64,000 nt of DNA from Blastocatellia bacterium (GTDB lineage Bacteria; Acidobacteriota; Blastocatellia; Pyrinomonadales; Pyrinomonadaceae): assembly GCA_003168335.1 (NCBI GenBank), contig PMSM01000010.1, positions 520,001-584,000 of the forward strand. The letters run 5' to 3'. How positions within the stretch are numbered: position 1 is the first letter of the stretch; the number at the start of each line of letters is the position of its first letter. Under the pieces are notes generated by a model that was not told where the DNA came from, searched no databases, and was given only the letters and a program-made list of their open reading frames with translations. The position numbers and the translations under genes are program-made. Of the stretch, positions 1 to 8,758 are shown piece by piece.

Positions 1-1953
1 GTGCCAGGGCCACCGCTTTCAATTCTGGAGTCGCCTACACCTGCTATTCGCGTTCGCGGTCTGCGAAAAGTCTATCGTTCAATCGAAGCTGTGCGCGGGA
101 TCGACCTCGAAGTCCAGTCCGGCGAGATCTTCGGGCTGATTGGACCAGACGGAGCCGGCAAGACTTCGTGCTTTCAAATTCTCGGTGGCGTGATGCAACC
201 AACCGCGGGTGAAGCGATCATGCTGGGCAAATCGGCGCGCGAGGCGCGGTCTTATGTCGGCTATCTAACTCAGGTGTTCAGTCTCTATCACGATCTCAGC
301 GTGGCGGAGAATCTGCGTTACATGGGCGAGTTGCGGCGCTTGTCCAATGAACAGATCGAGCGGCGGGGGCGGCGTTACCTCGAAATGTTCGGCATGGATC
401 GATTCAGCCACCGGCTCGCAGGAAAACTGAGCGGCGGCATGAAGCAAAAGCTCTCACTCGCCTGCGCGCTAATCATCGAACCGAAGATCCTGCTGCTCGA
501 TGAACCAACCACGGGGGTCGATCCCGTCTCACGTCGCGAATTCTGGGATGCGCTGGCAAATCTTTCGAGCGAGGGGATCACGATCGTCATCGCCACGCCT
601 TACCTTGATGAAGCCGAGCGTTGTACCCGCGTCGCGTTAATGCACGAAGGCCGCATTCACCAAACCGGCACGCCGCGTGAGTTGCGCGACCGTCTCGGTT
701 TACAGCGACTGGTAGTGCACGCGTCGCAACTGAGCCGCGCTGAAGATTTGCTTGACTTGACCGCGGGCATCGACGATGCGCAACGCTTTGGCGATCGACT
801 GGACGTCATGGTGAAAGACGCGAGCGCCGGCGAGAAGCTGACTCGCGAAACGTTGAGCAAAGCCGGAATTGCCATTGAGAAGATCGTGGTTGCGGCACCC
901 ACTCTGGAGAATACTTTTGTCGCGCTTTTGCGCCATATCGAAGATGAAATCAGGGCATCGCCGTTTCCCGCCCAGCGCGAATTTCAAAAGCGCCCACCCG
1001 GCGCAAATGCGATTGGCGCGCGGAATCTGACTAAGAGCTTCGGTGACTTTAACGCTGTGAAAAACGTAAGCCTCGAAGTCAAGTACGGCGAGATCTACGG
1101 CTTGCTGGGGGCGAATGGCGCAGGCAAGACGACCACCATCAAGATGCTTTGCGGGTTACTCGAGCCCACCAGCGGTGAGGCCGAGCTGGCTGGTGAAACC
1201 GGCTCGCTGCGGTCCGGATTTGTGCGGCAGCGCGTCGGTTACATGTCGCAGAAGTTTTCTCTCTACGACGATTTGACGATTGAGGAGAATCTCGATTTCT
1301 TTGCCGGCGTCTATCAAGTGCCGCTCGGGGAGCGCGCCGAGAAAAAGCGCTGGGTGTTGTCGTTTTCCGGGCTGCAAGGCCGCGGCGATCAAATGACCGG
1401 CAGCCTTCCTGGGGGCTGGAAGCAACGCGTCGCATTCGGCGCGGCGGTGATGCATGAGCCAAGCGTGGCCTTTCTTGATGAACCAACTTCCGGAGTTGAC
1501 CCGCTGGCCCGGCGCGCCTTCTGGAAGATGATCAATAGCTTTGCCGATCGGGGAATGGCGATTCTGGTTACGACGCACTATCTTGAAGAAGCCGAGCAGT
1601 GCAATCGTCTGGGCTTGCTGGTCTCTGGCGAATTGGTGTCCCAGGGAACGCCGTCTGGATTGAAAGCCGCTCAAAAAGGGCGTCTGCTCGAGTTCATTAC
1701 TGATGCTCCGCAACGCGCCAACAACCTGCTCAAAGACGCGTTGGATCACTGGCGCGTCTCGCTCTTTGGAGACCGTCTGCACGTCGTGGTTGACGAAGAT
1801 CCGGAGGCGGGAATCAAGCGCATCAGCGAACTTTTGCGAGCAGCGAACATCCGCGTAAGTCGCGCTTACGAAGAGGCATTTTCATTGGAAGACGTTTTCA
1901 TCGCCGAGGTCGCCCGAGCGCGAGAGCAAGGTAAGGTGAGCGGCGACGATTGA
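1..1953 (+). CDS. ybhF: ABC exporter ATPase with two fused nucleotide-binding domains (YbhF type)
   Basis: Energises an ABC-2 efflux pump from the cytoplasmic face. Two complete ATPase domains are fused in 650 residues. The first has Walker A GPDGAGKTS (about residues 48-56), signature LSGG near 143 and Walker B ILLLDEPTTG near 164. The second has Walker A GANGAGKTT near 371, a variant signature LPGGW near 469 and Walker B FLDEPTSG near 491. Two ABC-2 permeases follow on the same strand, the arrangement of E. coli ybhF-ybhS-ybhR. A HlyD-type adaptor would be expected upstream, outside the window. The frame opens with GTG at base 1, so the true start may lie further upstream. The substrate cannot be read from the sequence. 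Confidence 0.93.
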   Translation: MPGPPLSILESPTPAIRVRGLRKVYRSIEAVRGIDLEVQSGEIFGLIGPDGAGKTSCFQILGGVMQPTAGEAIMLGKSAREARSYVGYLTQVFSLYHDLSVAENLRYMGELRRLSNEQIERRGRRYLEMFGMDRFSHRLAGKLSGGMKQKLSLACALIIEPKILLLDEPTTGVDPVSRREFWDALANLSSEGITIVIATPYLDEAERCTRVALMHEGRIHQTGTPRELRDRLGLQRLVVHASQLSRAEDLLDLTAGIDDAQRFGDRLDVMVKDASAGEKLTRETLSKAGIAIEKIVVAAPTLENTFVALLRHIEDEIRASPFPAQREFQKRPPGANAIGARNLTKSFGDFNAVKNVSLEVKYGEIYGLLGANGAGKTTTIKMLCGLLEPTSGEAELAGETGSLRSGFVRQRVGYMSQKFSLYDDLTIEENLDFFAGVYQVPLGERAEKKRWVLSFSGLQGRGDQMTGSLPGGWKQRVAFGAAVMHEPSVAFLDEPTSGVDPLARRAFWKMINSFADRGMAILVTTHYLEEAEQCNRLGLLVSGELVSQGTPSGLKAAQKGRLLEFITDAPQRANNLLKDALDHWRVSLFGDRLHVVVDEDPEAGIKRISELLRAANIRVSRAYEEAFSLEDVFIAEVARAREQGKVSGDD

Positions 1954-1992
1954 TTGGAGGCGAGGAACATTTTTCACTTGTCAGTTTCTGAA

Positions 1993-2018
1993 CTCCCTCT
2001 CCCTTTGGGAGAAGGGAG
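1993..2018. repeat. Hairpin in the spacer between exporter ATPase and permease
   Basis: A near-perfect inverted repeat (CTCCCTCTCCC / GGGAGAAGGGAG, one unpaired base) about 40 bases after the ATPase stop codon. No T-tract follows, so it looks like a dispersed palindrome or an RNA-stabilising hairpin rather than a terminator. Confidence 0.55.
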
Positions 2019-2076
2019 CAATAACCGACAAACGGAAAATGGAGAATGATCATTTCCCGCCGGAAGGTCACCACAC

Positions 2077-3183
2077 ATGAAACGCATTCTGGCCCAGGTG
2101 CGCAAGGAACTCACGCAGTTGCGGCGTGACCGGCTGACACTCGCGCTCGCGCTGGTGTTGCCCGTGCTGCTTTTGCTGCTGCTGAGTAAGGCAACATCGT
2201 TGTCGGTGAAAGATATTCCGCTGGTGGTGCAGGACCTCGACAAGACGCAGATGTCGCGGCGCTACATCGAAGCTGTCAACGGTTCGCTTTCGTTTAAACT
2301 CAGTGCCCTACCTTCGAACATGTCGCCTGAGCGCGTGCTGGCCCAAAACGTGGCGCGAGCAGTGTTGATCATTCCGCCGCACTTCGAACGCGAACTCGAG
2401 CGCGGACAGAATGCAGAGGTGCAATGGCTGATTGACGGTACGGACGCGAATACCGCCAATGTCATGCGCGGCAAAGCAGCGGCTATAACTCAGGCCTTCA
2501 GCGCCCAGCTTCAACCCGCGACCATGCAACCAGCGATCAAACCGGAGGTCCGTTATTGGTTCAACCCTGGCCGCGAAGATCTCAAGTACTTTGGGCCGGG
2601 GGTGCTGGCGTTTGGCATGGCGCTGTTCCCGCCGCTGCTCGCGGCGCTGGCGCTCTCGCGCGAGGGCGAACTGAAGACGATCCTGCAAGTCTATGTTTCG
2701 AGCATCACGGCGCTCGAGTACTTGCTCGGAAAAGTTATTGCTTACACGCTCGTGGCCTGGGCTGAATGGATAACCGGGATGATTGTTTTGTTCGCAGTTT
2801 TCGGGCTCAGACTGGTGGGCGACCCGACGCCGCTGCTGGTCACTACGTTTTTCTATCTGCTGTGCACCGTCTCTTTCGGAACCATGTTGGGCGCCTCGAT
2901 TCCAAATCAGGCCGCGGCGATTCAAGCGACGCAGCTTGGCGGTTTCCTGACGTCGTTTTTGCTGGCCGGCTACATCTTTCCGGTGGAAAACATTCCGCAG
3001 CCGCTGCGGTTTTTGTCGAACTTCGTGCCGATGCGTTATTACCTGGAAGTAATCCGCGACGCGTTTCTTCGCGGCGGCGGCTGGCCAGGTGTTTGGCACG
3101 CGCCGCTCGCGCTCGCTCTGCTGGCCGCCTTTTTCTTTTCGTTTGCGTGGTGGTCGATGAAAGATATGCAGGTGAAGGCATGA
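2077..3183 (+). CDS. ABC-2 type permease (first subunit)
   Basis: Inner-membrane subunit of the exporter powered by the preceding ATPase. It shows the classical ABC-2 layout: a hydrophobic segment near residues 20-38 (LALVLPVLLLLLL), a large extracytoplasmic domain of about 130 residues, then five or six membrane segments in the C-terminal half. The 368-residue length is typical for YbhS/YbhR proteins. A GGAAGG ribosome-binding site lies 8 bases before the ATG. Function follows from family and operon; the substrate is unknown. Confidence 0.9.
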   Translation: MKRILAQVRKELTQLRRDRLTLALALVLPVLLLLLLSKATSLSVKDIPLVVQDLDKTQMSRRYIEAVNGSLSFKLSALPSNMSPERVLAQNVARAVLIIPPHFERELERGQNAEVQWLIDGTDANTANVMRGKAAAITQAFSAQLQPATMQPAIKPEVRYWFNPGREDLKYFGPGVLAFGMALFPPLLAALALSREGELKTILQVYVSSITALEYLLGKVIAYTLVAWAEWITGMIVLFAVFGLRLVGDPTPLLVTTFFYLLCTVSFGTMLGASIPNQAAAIQATQLGGFLTSFLLAGYIFPVENIPQPLRFLSNFVPMRYYLEVIRDAFLRGGGWPGVWHAPLALALLAAFFFSFAWWSMKDMQVKA

Positions 3184-3195
3184 TCCTCTAAAACC

Positions 3196-4392
3196 ATGAG
3201 AGCACTCAACCAAATCCGGAATTTGCGTCTCTGGGCGCTCTTCGTCAAAGAGTTTCACCAGATCAGGCGTAATCGTCGCCTGGTCGTATTGCTGATCATT
3301 CCGCCAACGCTGAACATCATTCTGTTTGGACTGGCCTTGAATCCGACTTTCGAGAATCTGCGCCTGGGCGTAGTTGACTACAGCCGCACGCCAGAGAGCC
3401 GCGAACTGGTCTCAGCTTTCACCGAAGGCTTGGTGTTTCAGACCAAAGCGTACTACGCGTCGCCCACGGAGTTGGGCCAGGCCATCAGCAGGAGCGAGCT
3501 TGACGCCGGCCTCGTGGTGCCACGCGATTTTGCGGAGAAACGCGCGCGCCGCCAAACAGTGGAAGTGCAGTTACTGGTGGACGCAGTTAATGCCAACACT
3601 GCAACGATTGCCGGTGGTTATGCCGCGCGCATTATCGCCAGCCTCAATCAGAAGATTGCCTTGTCTCGACCGCCGCAACCACCGCAGTCAACCGGCAACA
3701 CGTCGGACGCACTGGGCGTTTCAGTGATGACAAACGCGCCGGTGCACGCAACGGTGACGCCGCGGTTGACGCTGCTCTACAATCCCGGCCTGAAGAGTTC
3801 CTGGTTTATTACGACCGGCATGATTGGGCTCCTGTTGGTGCTGCAAGGGTCGGTCGTGTCCTCGGCTTCGCTGGTCCGCGAAAAAGAGATCGGCACCGTC
3901 GAACAACTGCTGATGACGCCCGCTGAGAGTTCTGAGATCATCATTGCTAAAGTTGCGCCGCTGTTTCTATTGCTGGCTATCGACATCGGCCTGGCGCTCG
4001 GCATGGCAAAGCTGGTTTTCGGCGTGCCGGTGCGTGGCAGTCTACTGTTGTTCTTTCTTTCGGCTTCGCTGTGCGTTCTGTGCGGCATCGGTCTGGGAAT
4101 GATGATCGCCACATTCACGCGCACGCAACAACAGGCGCAACTGATGGGTTTCTTCACCAACCCGCCGCTGGCTCTTCTTTCAGGCGCCACCACGCCGATT
4201 GAGGCGATGCCGGCCTGGTTGCAGCCGGTGACAGCGCTCAACCCAGTCAAACACTTTGCAATCATCTCTCGCGGCATCCTCCTCAAAGGCAGCGGCGTTG
4301 ACGTGCTCTATCCGGAACTGCTGGCCCTGACCGCGATTGCCCTGGTAATGGTTTCGATAAGCGCGTGGCGGTTTCGCAAACAACTCGGCTAG
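3196..4392 (+). CDS. ABC-2 type permease (second subunit)
   Basis: Second membrane subunit of the same exporter, starting 12 bases after the first permease stops, hence co-transcribed. A leading membrane segment at about residues 30-50 (LVVLLIIPPTLNIILFGLAL) is followed by an extracytoplasmic domain and about five C-terminal helices. The conserved 'REKEIGTVEQLLMTP' stretch (residues about 229-243) is characteristic of ABC-2 permeases. The two permeases presumably form a heterodimer on the double ATPase. Confidence 0.9.
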   Translation: MRALNQIRNLRLWALFVKEFHQIRRNRRLVVLLIIPPTLNIILFGLALNPTFENLRLGVVDYSRTPESRELVSAFTEGLVFQTKAYYASPTELGQAISRSELDAGLVVPRDFAEKRARRQTVEVQLLVDAVNANTATIAGGYAARIIASLNQKIALSRPPQPPQSTGNTSDALGVSVMTNAPVHATVTPRLTLLYNPGLKSSWFITTGMIGLLLVLQGSVVSSASLVREKEIGTVEQLLMTPAESSEIIIAKVAPLFLLLAIDIGLALGMAKLVFGVPVRGSLLLFFLSASLCVLCGIGLGMMIATFTRTQQQAQLMGFFTNPPLALLSGATTPIEAMPAWLQPVTALNPVKHFAIISRGILLKGSGVDVLYPELLALTAIALVMVSISAWRFRKQLG

Positions 4393-4586
4393 GATCCGTC
4401 GGCGGGTTCCGCGATCACAAGCAATCCGGGTTTGGTTGACTGCTTCCAACTAACGACCCTATTTGGCGACGCGCCCGCTGCTGGAACGGCATCCGAGTTG
4501 TCGTTCCCTTCCCGCTTTTGTGATTATTTGTCAGACAGAACATAATATGCCAAGTGACTTCAGTAACTAACTTCGTTCGCCAGAAG

Positions 4587-5435
4587 ATGATCAAACCTGC
4601 CATTTCCTTTGTCTTTGCGCTGGCATTTACCTTATTGATGGTCGGCGGTTCCGCGAATGCGCAAACAGCGCAGTCGCCGCTGCCGAAACCAACCGGATAC
4701 GTCAACGACTATGCCGGAGTCATCGATAGTGCTACGAAGGAGCGCCTGGAGATTACGCTAGGTAATCTGGACAGGCAGCAGAGTATCCAGTTCGCCGTCG
4801 TGACGATAGACACGACGGGAACCCAGAATATTTACGACTACTCACTGGCTGTAGCCAGGGGATGGGGAATCGGTTCAAAGGACACGAACAAGCCGAGCCT
4901 GCTCCTGCTGGCGGCGATCAAAGACCGGAAATACTTTACCCAGGTGAGCCGACATCTGGAAGGCGACCTTCCGGACGGACTCGTGGGCCAGATACAGCGT
5001 GAACAGCTCGTGCCGGCGTTCAGGGATGCACAGTATGGAAAGGGCCTGTCGGATACTGTCGAAACATACATCACGACCCTCGCGACCAAAAACGGCTTCA
5101 GCACCGACAAGATCTTTGCACCGGGCAGCGTGCGCCCACCGGTCCGCGGTGGAAACACGAGTTCGCCGGTAGCGGGCTTGGTCGTTGTGTTCATCATCGC
5201 GATCATCGGGATTCTTTTGTTTGCGCGCTTTGGAAGGGGAGGACCGGGACGCGGCGGCGGCGGCGGCTGGTTCAATTGGTTGTTGATCGCTTCGCTATTG
5301 AATAGCGGCATGCGATCAGGATCGAGCGGCTGGAGCGGGGGCGGATTTGGCGGCGGCGGTTCGGGTGGAGGCGGGTTTGGCGGATTCGGGGGCGGCGGAG
5401 ATTTTGGCGGCGGTGGCGCCGGCGGCAGTTGGTAA
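4587..5435 (+). CDS. TPM-domain protein of the YgcG family, Gly-rich tail
   Basis: Envelope protein with a signal peptide (MIKPAISFVFALAFTLLMVG, cleavage probably after ANAQ). A TPM domain follows at mature residues about 20-150, containing the typical 'YVNDYAGVID' opening, then a membrane segment (VVVFIIAIIGILLFARF) and a very Gly-rich C-terminus ending GGAGGSW. A GTG at 4554 in the same frame would add 11 residues, but the ATG at 4587 puts the signal peptide at the N-terminus and is preferred. It sits next to a LemA gene, a widespread pairing whose biochemical role is not established. Confidence 0.85.
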   Translation: MIKPAISFVFALAFTLLMVGGSANAQTAQSPLPKPTGYVNDYAGVIDSATKERLEITLGNLDRQQSIQFAVVTIDTTGTQNIYDYSLAVARGWGIGSKDTNKPSLLLLAAIKDRKYFTQVSRHLEGDLPDGLVGQIQREQLVPAFRDAQYGKGLSDTVETYITTLATKNGFSTDKIFAPGSVRPPVRGGNTSSPVAGLVVVFIIAIIGILLFARFGRGGPGRGGGGGWFNWLLIASLLNSGMRSGSSGWSGGGFGGGGSGGGGFGGFGGGGDFGGGGAGGSW

Positions 5436-5581
5436 CAGCGATGGCCAGATGAAATGGTTGCGAACCTGGAAAGTTCGCAGATTGAAATCGAATTCGCACC
5501 GGAGCCGGGATTTCAACTTCGTTCCCACGTTCGTAGGTTGGAAACGGGTCGAAGAATAAGAGAGTTCAAAAGGAGAAGCGT

Positions 5582-6196
5582 ATGCGGAAAACACCCCTTA
5601 TCATTCTGGGCGTCGTCATCCTGGTTGTTCTAATCATCGCCGGCGTCGCATTCAGCAGCTACAACACACTGGTAACCAAGCGGCAGAACGTCAATGCTCA
5701 ATGGTCCATGGTAGAGAACCAGATGCAGCGTCGGGCGGACCTGATTCCAAACATCGTGGGCACGGTCAAGGGCATTGCCGGCCTGGAGGAGAGGGTCTTT
5801 ACCAAAGTTGCCGAAGCGCGGTCACAACTGCTCTCCACCATGCAAAATCCCAACAGCACGACAGAGGACAAGATGGCCGCTGACAATAAGTTCAACCAGG
5901 CTCTCCGCGACGGCGGCTTGCTCGGCACGGGCGGCCGTTTTCTGTCGATCACTGAGAATTACCCGCAGTTGAAATCTAACGAGAGCTTCTTGAAGCTGCA
6001 GGATGAATTGGCCGGGACGGAAAATCGACTGGCGACCGCCCGCCGCGACTACACCTTGGCCGCGCAGGACTACAACACCACGCGCAGTCGTTTCCCCACC
6101 GTGCTGCTCGCCGGGATGATGGGTTTTAAGGAGCAGCCGTACTTCAAGGCGGACGAAGGGGCGCGGCAAGCGCCGAAGGTTGACTTCAGTAAATAG
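5582..6196 (+). CDS. lemA: LemA family protein
   Basis: A 204-residue protein with one N-terminal membrane anchor (residues about 7-27) and the LemA helical-bundle domain, including '[16 protein letters not shown]' and '[13 protein letters not shown]'. A strong AGGAG ribosome-binding site precedes the ATG. It follows a TPM/YgcG gene, the usual partner of LemA. The exact function of the family is unknown; an envelope role is inferred from topology. Confidence 0.92.
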   Translation: MRKTPLIILGVVILVVLIIAGVAFSSYNTLVTKRQNVNAQWSMVENQMQRRADLIPNIVGTVKGIAGLEERVFTKVAEARSQLLSTMQNPNSTTEDKMAADNKFNQALRDGGLLGTGGRFLSITENYPQLKSNESFLKLQDELAGTENRLATARRDYTLAAQDYNTTRSRFPTVLLAGMMGFKEQPYFKADEGARQAPKVDFSK

Positions 6197-6301
6197 CCCC
6201 GAAGCGCAAATTACTCTGCACTGAACGCGGAGAGAGTTGTGAACCAGCAGGCAAAAGAACTCGATAGGTTCATGCTGTCTAACTCAGGACTCGGAGAATG
6301 A

Positions 6302-7033
6302 ATGCCTAAGAAGATGGACGCAATCGCACTCACGAATCTTGTCGACGAGCTGCGCACTGCTCACGGCGAGAATCTGGCATCGGTAGTCTTGTATGGATCG
6401 GCTGCGGCGGGGGATCATACAGGACTGCGCTCGGATCACAACCTCTTGATCGCGCTGAAACGGATCACATCGGAGGATCTGCGCCTCTCCCTGGCCCCGA
6501 TGCGAGAGTGGCAGCGCCTCGGCCAGCCGATGCCTGTTTATTTTACGGTTGAGGAACTAAATGACGCAGCAGATGTGTTTCCAATCGAGTTCCTGCAAAT
6601 GGAGCAAGCGCGGAAAGTGTTGTACGGCCGTGATCCCTTCGAGTTCATAAAAATCTCGCGAGCGAACCTTCGGCATCAGACAGAATACGAGCTGCGGACC
6701 AAGTTGATTCAACTTCGCCGTTTGTATATTCCTGCGTCCACTTCAATTGAGAAATTATCCAGCCTGATGAGTGCCAGCCTCGCCAGCTTTGCGGCGTTGT
6801 TTCGAGCAGTCTTGATCCTGCACAGACAAGAGCCGCCTATTACCAAACCCGACACTGTGCGCGCAACTGTGCGTTTGCTGGAACTGGACGCCTCACCATT
6901 CGAGCGGATCTTCGAGCTAAGGGCCAACGACCGCTTGTCGCTGACCGAGACGGAAGCGAACAAGGTATTCGCAGCGTACCTGACACAGATCGAGCGCGTC
7001 ATCGAAGTTGTCGACCGGCTTAAGAGTGAATGA
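6302..7033 (+). CDS. Nucleotidyltransferase-fold protein with altered active-site motif
   Basis: The N-terminus (residues about 20-50) carries a DNA-polymerase-beta-type nucleotidyltransferase motif, VVLYGSAAAG followed by RSDHNLLI. In active members the GS motif is followed by D-x-D. Here the second acid is Asn (D-H-N), so catalysis may be lost or changed. The C-terminal half is helical and resembles the HEPN-like or substrate-binding part of such proteins. A GGAG precedes the ATG. There is no partner toxin or antitoxin next to it. The substrate is unknown. Confidence 0.7.
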   Translation: MPKKMDAIALTNLVDELRTAHGENLASVVLYGSAAAGDHTGLRSDHNLLIALKRITSEDLRLSLAPMREWQRLGQPMPVYFTVEELNDAADVFPIEFLQMEQARKVLYGRDPFEFIKISRANLRHQTEYELRTKLIQLRRLYIPASTSIEKLSSLMSASLASFAALFRAVLILHRQEPPITKPDTVRATVRLLELDASPFERIFELRANDRLSLTETEANKVFAAYLTQIERVIEVVDRLKSE

Positions 7034-7260
7034 AGAATCTACCCGTCGTTGGATCGGAGCTCTTTCTCGATCGCGCTTCCACCGCTCTCCTGACAACAAT
7101 CATGATTGACATCTTACCGGCGCGGGGAATATTCTCCGGCTGTTTGTCAGGATGGCTGAATTCTCACGAGCCTGCCAGTCCCGCATCCTCGCCAAAATCC
7201 AGCCTCTATATAGTTTGTCACCAGTTTGTTGATCCTAGTTGAATTCGTTGGAGGTGGAGT

Positions 7261-7707
7261 ATGACTATCGAAGATCTCAAGCTTGAGCCAGTCGCCGAAC
7301 AAGCAGCCAGGTTGCTGCAACAGAAACATCCGGATATCGAATTTACCAGTGGGCGCCGCAATGTTGCCCAACAGGCACACGCAATGGCTGCTAACATTGT
7401 CTCACTGCATGATCGCCAGTGGATTGGAAAGACTTATCTGGCCGGCGCAGTACTTCAGAAGTGGGTAGATGATCATCCGAATGCCGTAACGATTGATCAA
7501 ATCACGGCTGGATTGCAGGAGACGATGAGTGCGATGGCGGAGGCCGACCTGCTAAAAATCAGCAGGCACTTAACAGGACGCGCTTTCGACATCAGGCCGG
7601 TTACGAAAAATGCCGCGGCTATCGAGGCTGATATCCGGGCACTGCCTGGCTTACAAAAGTTCCTGGACAGAGAGGGCGGCCATGTTCGTTGGCACGCTCA
7701 GTTCTGA
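7261..7707 (+). CDS. M15-like zinc peptidase domain protein, no signal peptide
   Basis: A 148-residue protein with two motifs of the M15 (VanY/endolysin) fold. SRHLTGRAFDI (residues about 102-112) matches the His...Asp zinc motif SxHxxGxAxD, and HVRWHAQF at the very C-terminus matches the final zinc-His segment. Such enzymes cut D-Ala peptide crosslinks in peptidoglycan. No export signal is visible, as in phage endolysins. A GGAGGTGGAGT ribosome-binding site precedes the ATG. No holin or other phage genes are near, so a phage origin is only a possibility. Confidence 0.55.
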   Translation: MTIEDLKLEPVAEQAARLLQQKHPDIEFTSGRRNVAQQAHAMAANIVSLHDRQWIGKTYLAGAVLQKWVDDHPNAVTIDQITAGLQETMSAMAEADLLKISRHLTGRAFDIRPVTKNAAAIEADIRALPGLQKFLDREGGHVRWHAQF

Positions 7708-7724
7708 GCAGACGGGGTGTCGGT

Positions 7725-7946
7725 TTACTTGTATCGGTAGGTGATGCGGCCGCGCGACAAATCATAGGGCGACATCTCTACGCTGACGCGATCGCCCACC
7801 AGAATGCGTATGCGATGCTTACGCATCTTGCCGGAAATGGCTGCCAGTACGACATGCGCGCTGTTGTCGAGCTGGACTTTAAAAAAGGCGTTGGGCTGTT
7901 TGTCGATTATCGTGCCCTCCGCGGGAATTAAATCATCTCTGGCCAA
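7725..7946 (-). CDS. infA: Translation initiation factor IF-1
   Basis: An S1/OB-fold protein of 73 residues that binds the ribosomal A site during initiation with IF-2 and IF-3. It contains the family motifs '[17 protein letters not shown]' and '[21 protein letters not shown]'. It starts with TTG, supported by a strong AAGGAG eight bases upstream and by alignment to the usual IF-1 N-terminus. It is the last gene of a minus-strand run with rpoZ and is not in a ribosomal-protein operon here. Confidence 0.97.
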   Translation of the reverse strand: MARDDLIPAEGTIIDKQPNAFFKVQLDNSAHVVLAAISGKMRKHRIRILVGDRVSVEMSPYDLSRGRITYRYK

Positions 7947-7973
7947 TAGGGTTTCTCCTTTAAGAGTTTTCCG

Positions 7974-8315
7974 TTATTCCTGGTAATGCTCAACCATGCT
8001 TTTCTGTAATGCGGCCGGGACGCCTTTCCAATTAGCATTGGAAAGCATCTTCGGCGAAAAATCACTGGGCTGCACGCGCGCCACGCGCCAAAGGCTGCGC
8101 TTCTCCTCGTAGGCCCAGCGATAATATGGGCCATTCTCACGCCGGCTATAAAAGACTCCGAAGCCGCCGCAGGTCTCTTTCACCTGAGGGTTTATGTAAA
8201 CTCGCAAGCCGTTCATTTGATCGACCCTGGTAACGTCCCAAGAACTTTGCTCCAGCACCACGGACTTTGGCCCGTGGATTTGTTGCTGAGCACCATAGAA
8301 TGAAGTTTTTGCCAC
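7974..8315 (-). CDS. Hypothetical protein, 113 residues
   Basis: Not recognised. The GTG at 8315 begins 4 bases after the rpoZ stop, which fixes the start; a longer in-frame reading would overlap rpoZ. The product is soluble, rich in aromatic residues, with a central 'FGVFYSRRENGPYYRWAYEEKR' region and 'LWRVARVQPSDFSP' after it. Its position between rpoZ and infA suggests co-expression with core expression machinery, but nothing shows a function. Confidence 0.65.
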   Translation of the reverse strand: MAKTSFYGAQQQIHGPKSVVLEQSSWDVTRVDQMNGLRVYINPQVKETCGGFGVFYSRRENGPYYRWAYEEKRSLWRVARVQPSDFSPKMLSNANWKGVPAALQKSMVEHYQE

Positions 8316-8319
8316 TAGT

Positions 8320-8586
8320 TTACTCGGCCGCCACAGAATCGGCTTCCTGATCAGGATCAAAGATAGTGAAAGGCACCAGTCCTCGCTTAACTTCTTCGAG
8401 GGCAATGCTCGTGTTTTTTCGCCGCGACAAATCAGGTTCAATCCTGGCGGTTGCGCCACGCACGAGTTGCTTGCTTCTCAAGGCCGCCACGATAATCAAG
8501 CGAAACTGCGCGTCGATTCCCGGCCATTGCTCTACTACTTCGACCACCTTGGCAGGTTGGCGGGTAGATTTTTTTGCTGCAGCCAT
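8320..8586 (-). CDS. rpoZ: RNA polymerase omega subunit
   Basis: Small 88-residue subunit that helps assemble the beta-prime subunit of RNA polymerase. Recognised by 'FRLIIVAALRSKQLVRGA' followed by 'NTSIALEEVKRGLVPF', the conserved omega core. A purine-rich GGGGGA ribosome-binding site lies before the ATG. The short distances to the genes on either side suggest one transcript with the 113-residue gene and the zinc-ribbon gene. Confidence 0.9.
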   Translation of the reverse strand: MAAAKKSTRQPAKVVEVVEQWPGIDAQFRLIIVAALRSKQLVRGATARIEPDLSRRKNTSIALEEVKRGLVPFTIFDPDQEADSVAAE

Positions 8587-8596
8587 CTTATTCCCC

Positions 8597-8758
8597 CTAC
8601 AGAAGTTTGAGCAGTAAGAAAATCACCGGCAGAACTATTACTACTCCTGCGATTAGGTGCAACCAGCTGATCGCCGGTTTGTGACAATTGGGACATTTCA
8701 TCTTCCACAGCGGCAGTACCATACCGCAGTTGTGGCAAGACCAAATAATCTTAGTCAT
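8597..8758 (-). CDS. Small zinc-ribbon membrane protein, 53 residues
   Basis: Begins MTKIIWSCHNCGMVLPLWKM. Two CxxC pairs (Cys8/Cys11 and Cys22/Cys25) form a compact zinc ribbon, followed by a single C-terminal membrane helix (residues about 33-53, nearly all Leu/Ile/Val). Its ATG overlaps the TGA that closes the upstream interrupted gene (ATGA overlap), and rpoZ starts 10 bases downstream of its stop, so it lies inside a tight operon. The function is unknown; a tail-anchored zinc ribbon is inferred from the sequence alone. Confidence 0.7.
   Translation of the reverse strand: MTKIIWSCHNCGMVLPLWKMKCPNCHKPAISWLHLIAGVVIVLPVIFLLLKLL

Noticed and set aside
2308-3258. Long minus-strand open frame opposite the first ABC-2 permease
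   Set aside because: It is antisense to a clearly conserved membrane protein, is rich in Arg/Gln/His and has no domain; a GC-codon shadow.
7030-7242. 70-codon frame overlapping the nucleotidyltransferase stop by ATGA
   Set aside because: The overlap is suggestive, but the translation looks random, with no ribosome-binding site and no motif.
7261-7707. Prophage remnant based on the endolysin-like gene
   Set aside because: No holin, capsid, tail or integrase genes are near; one domain is not enough.
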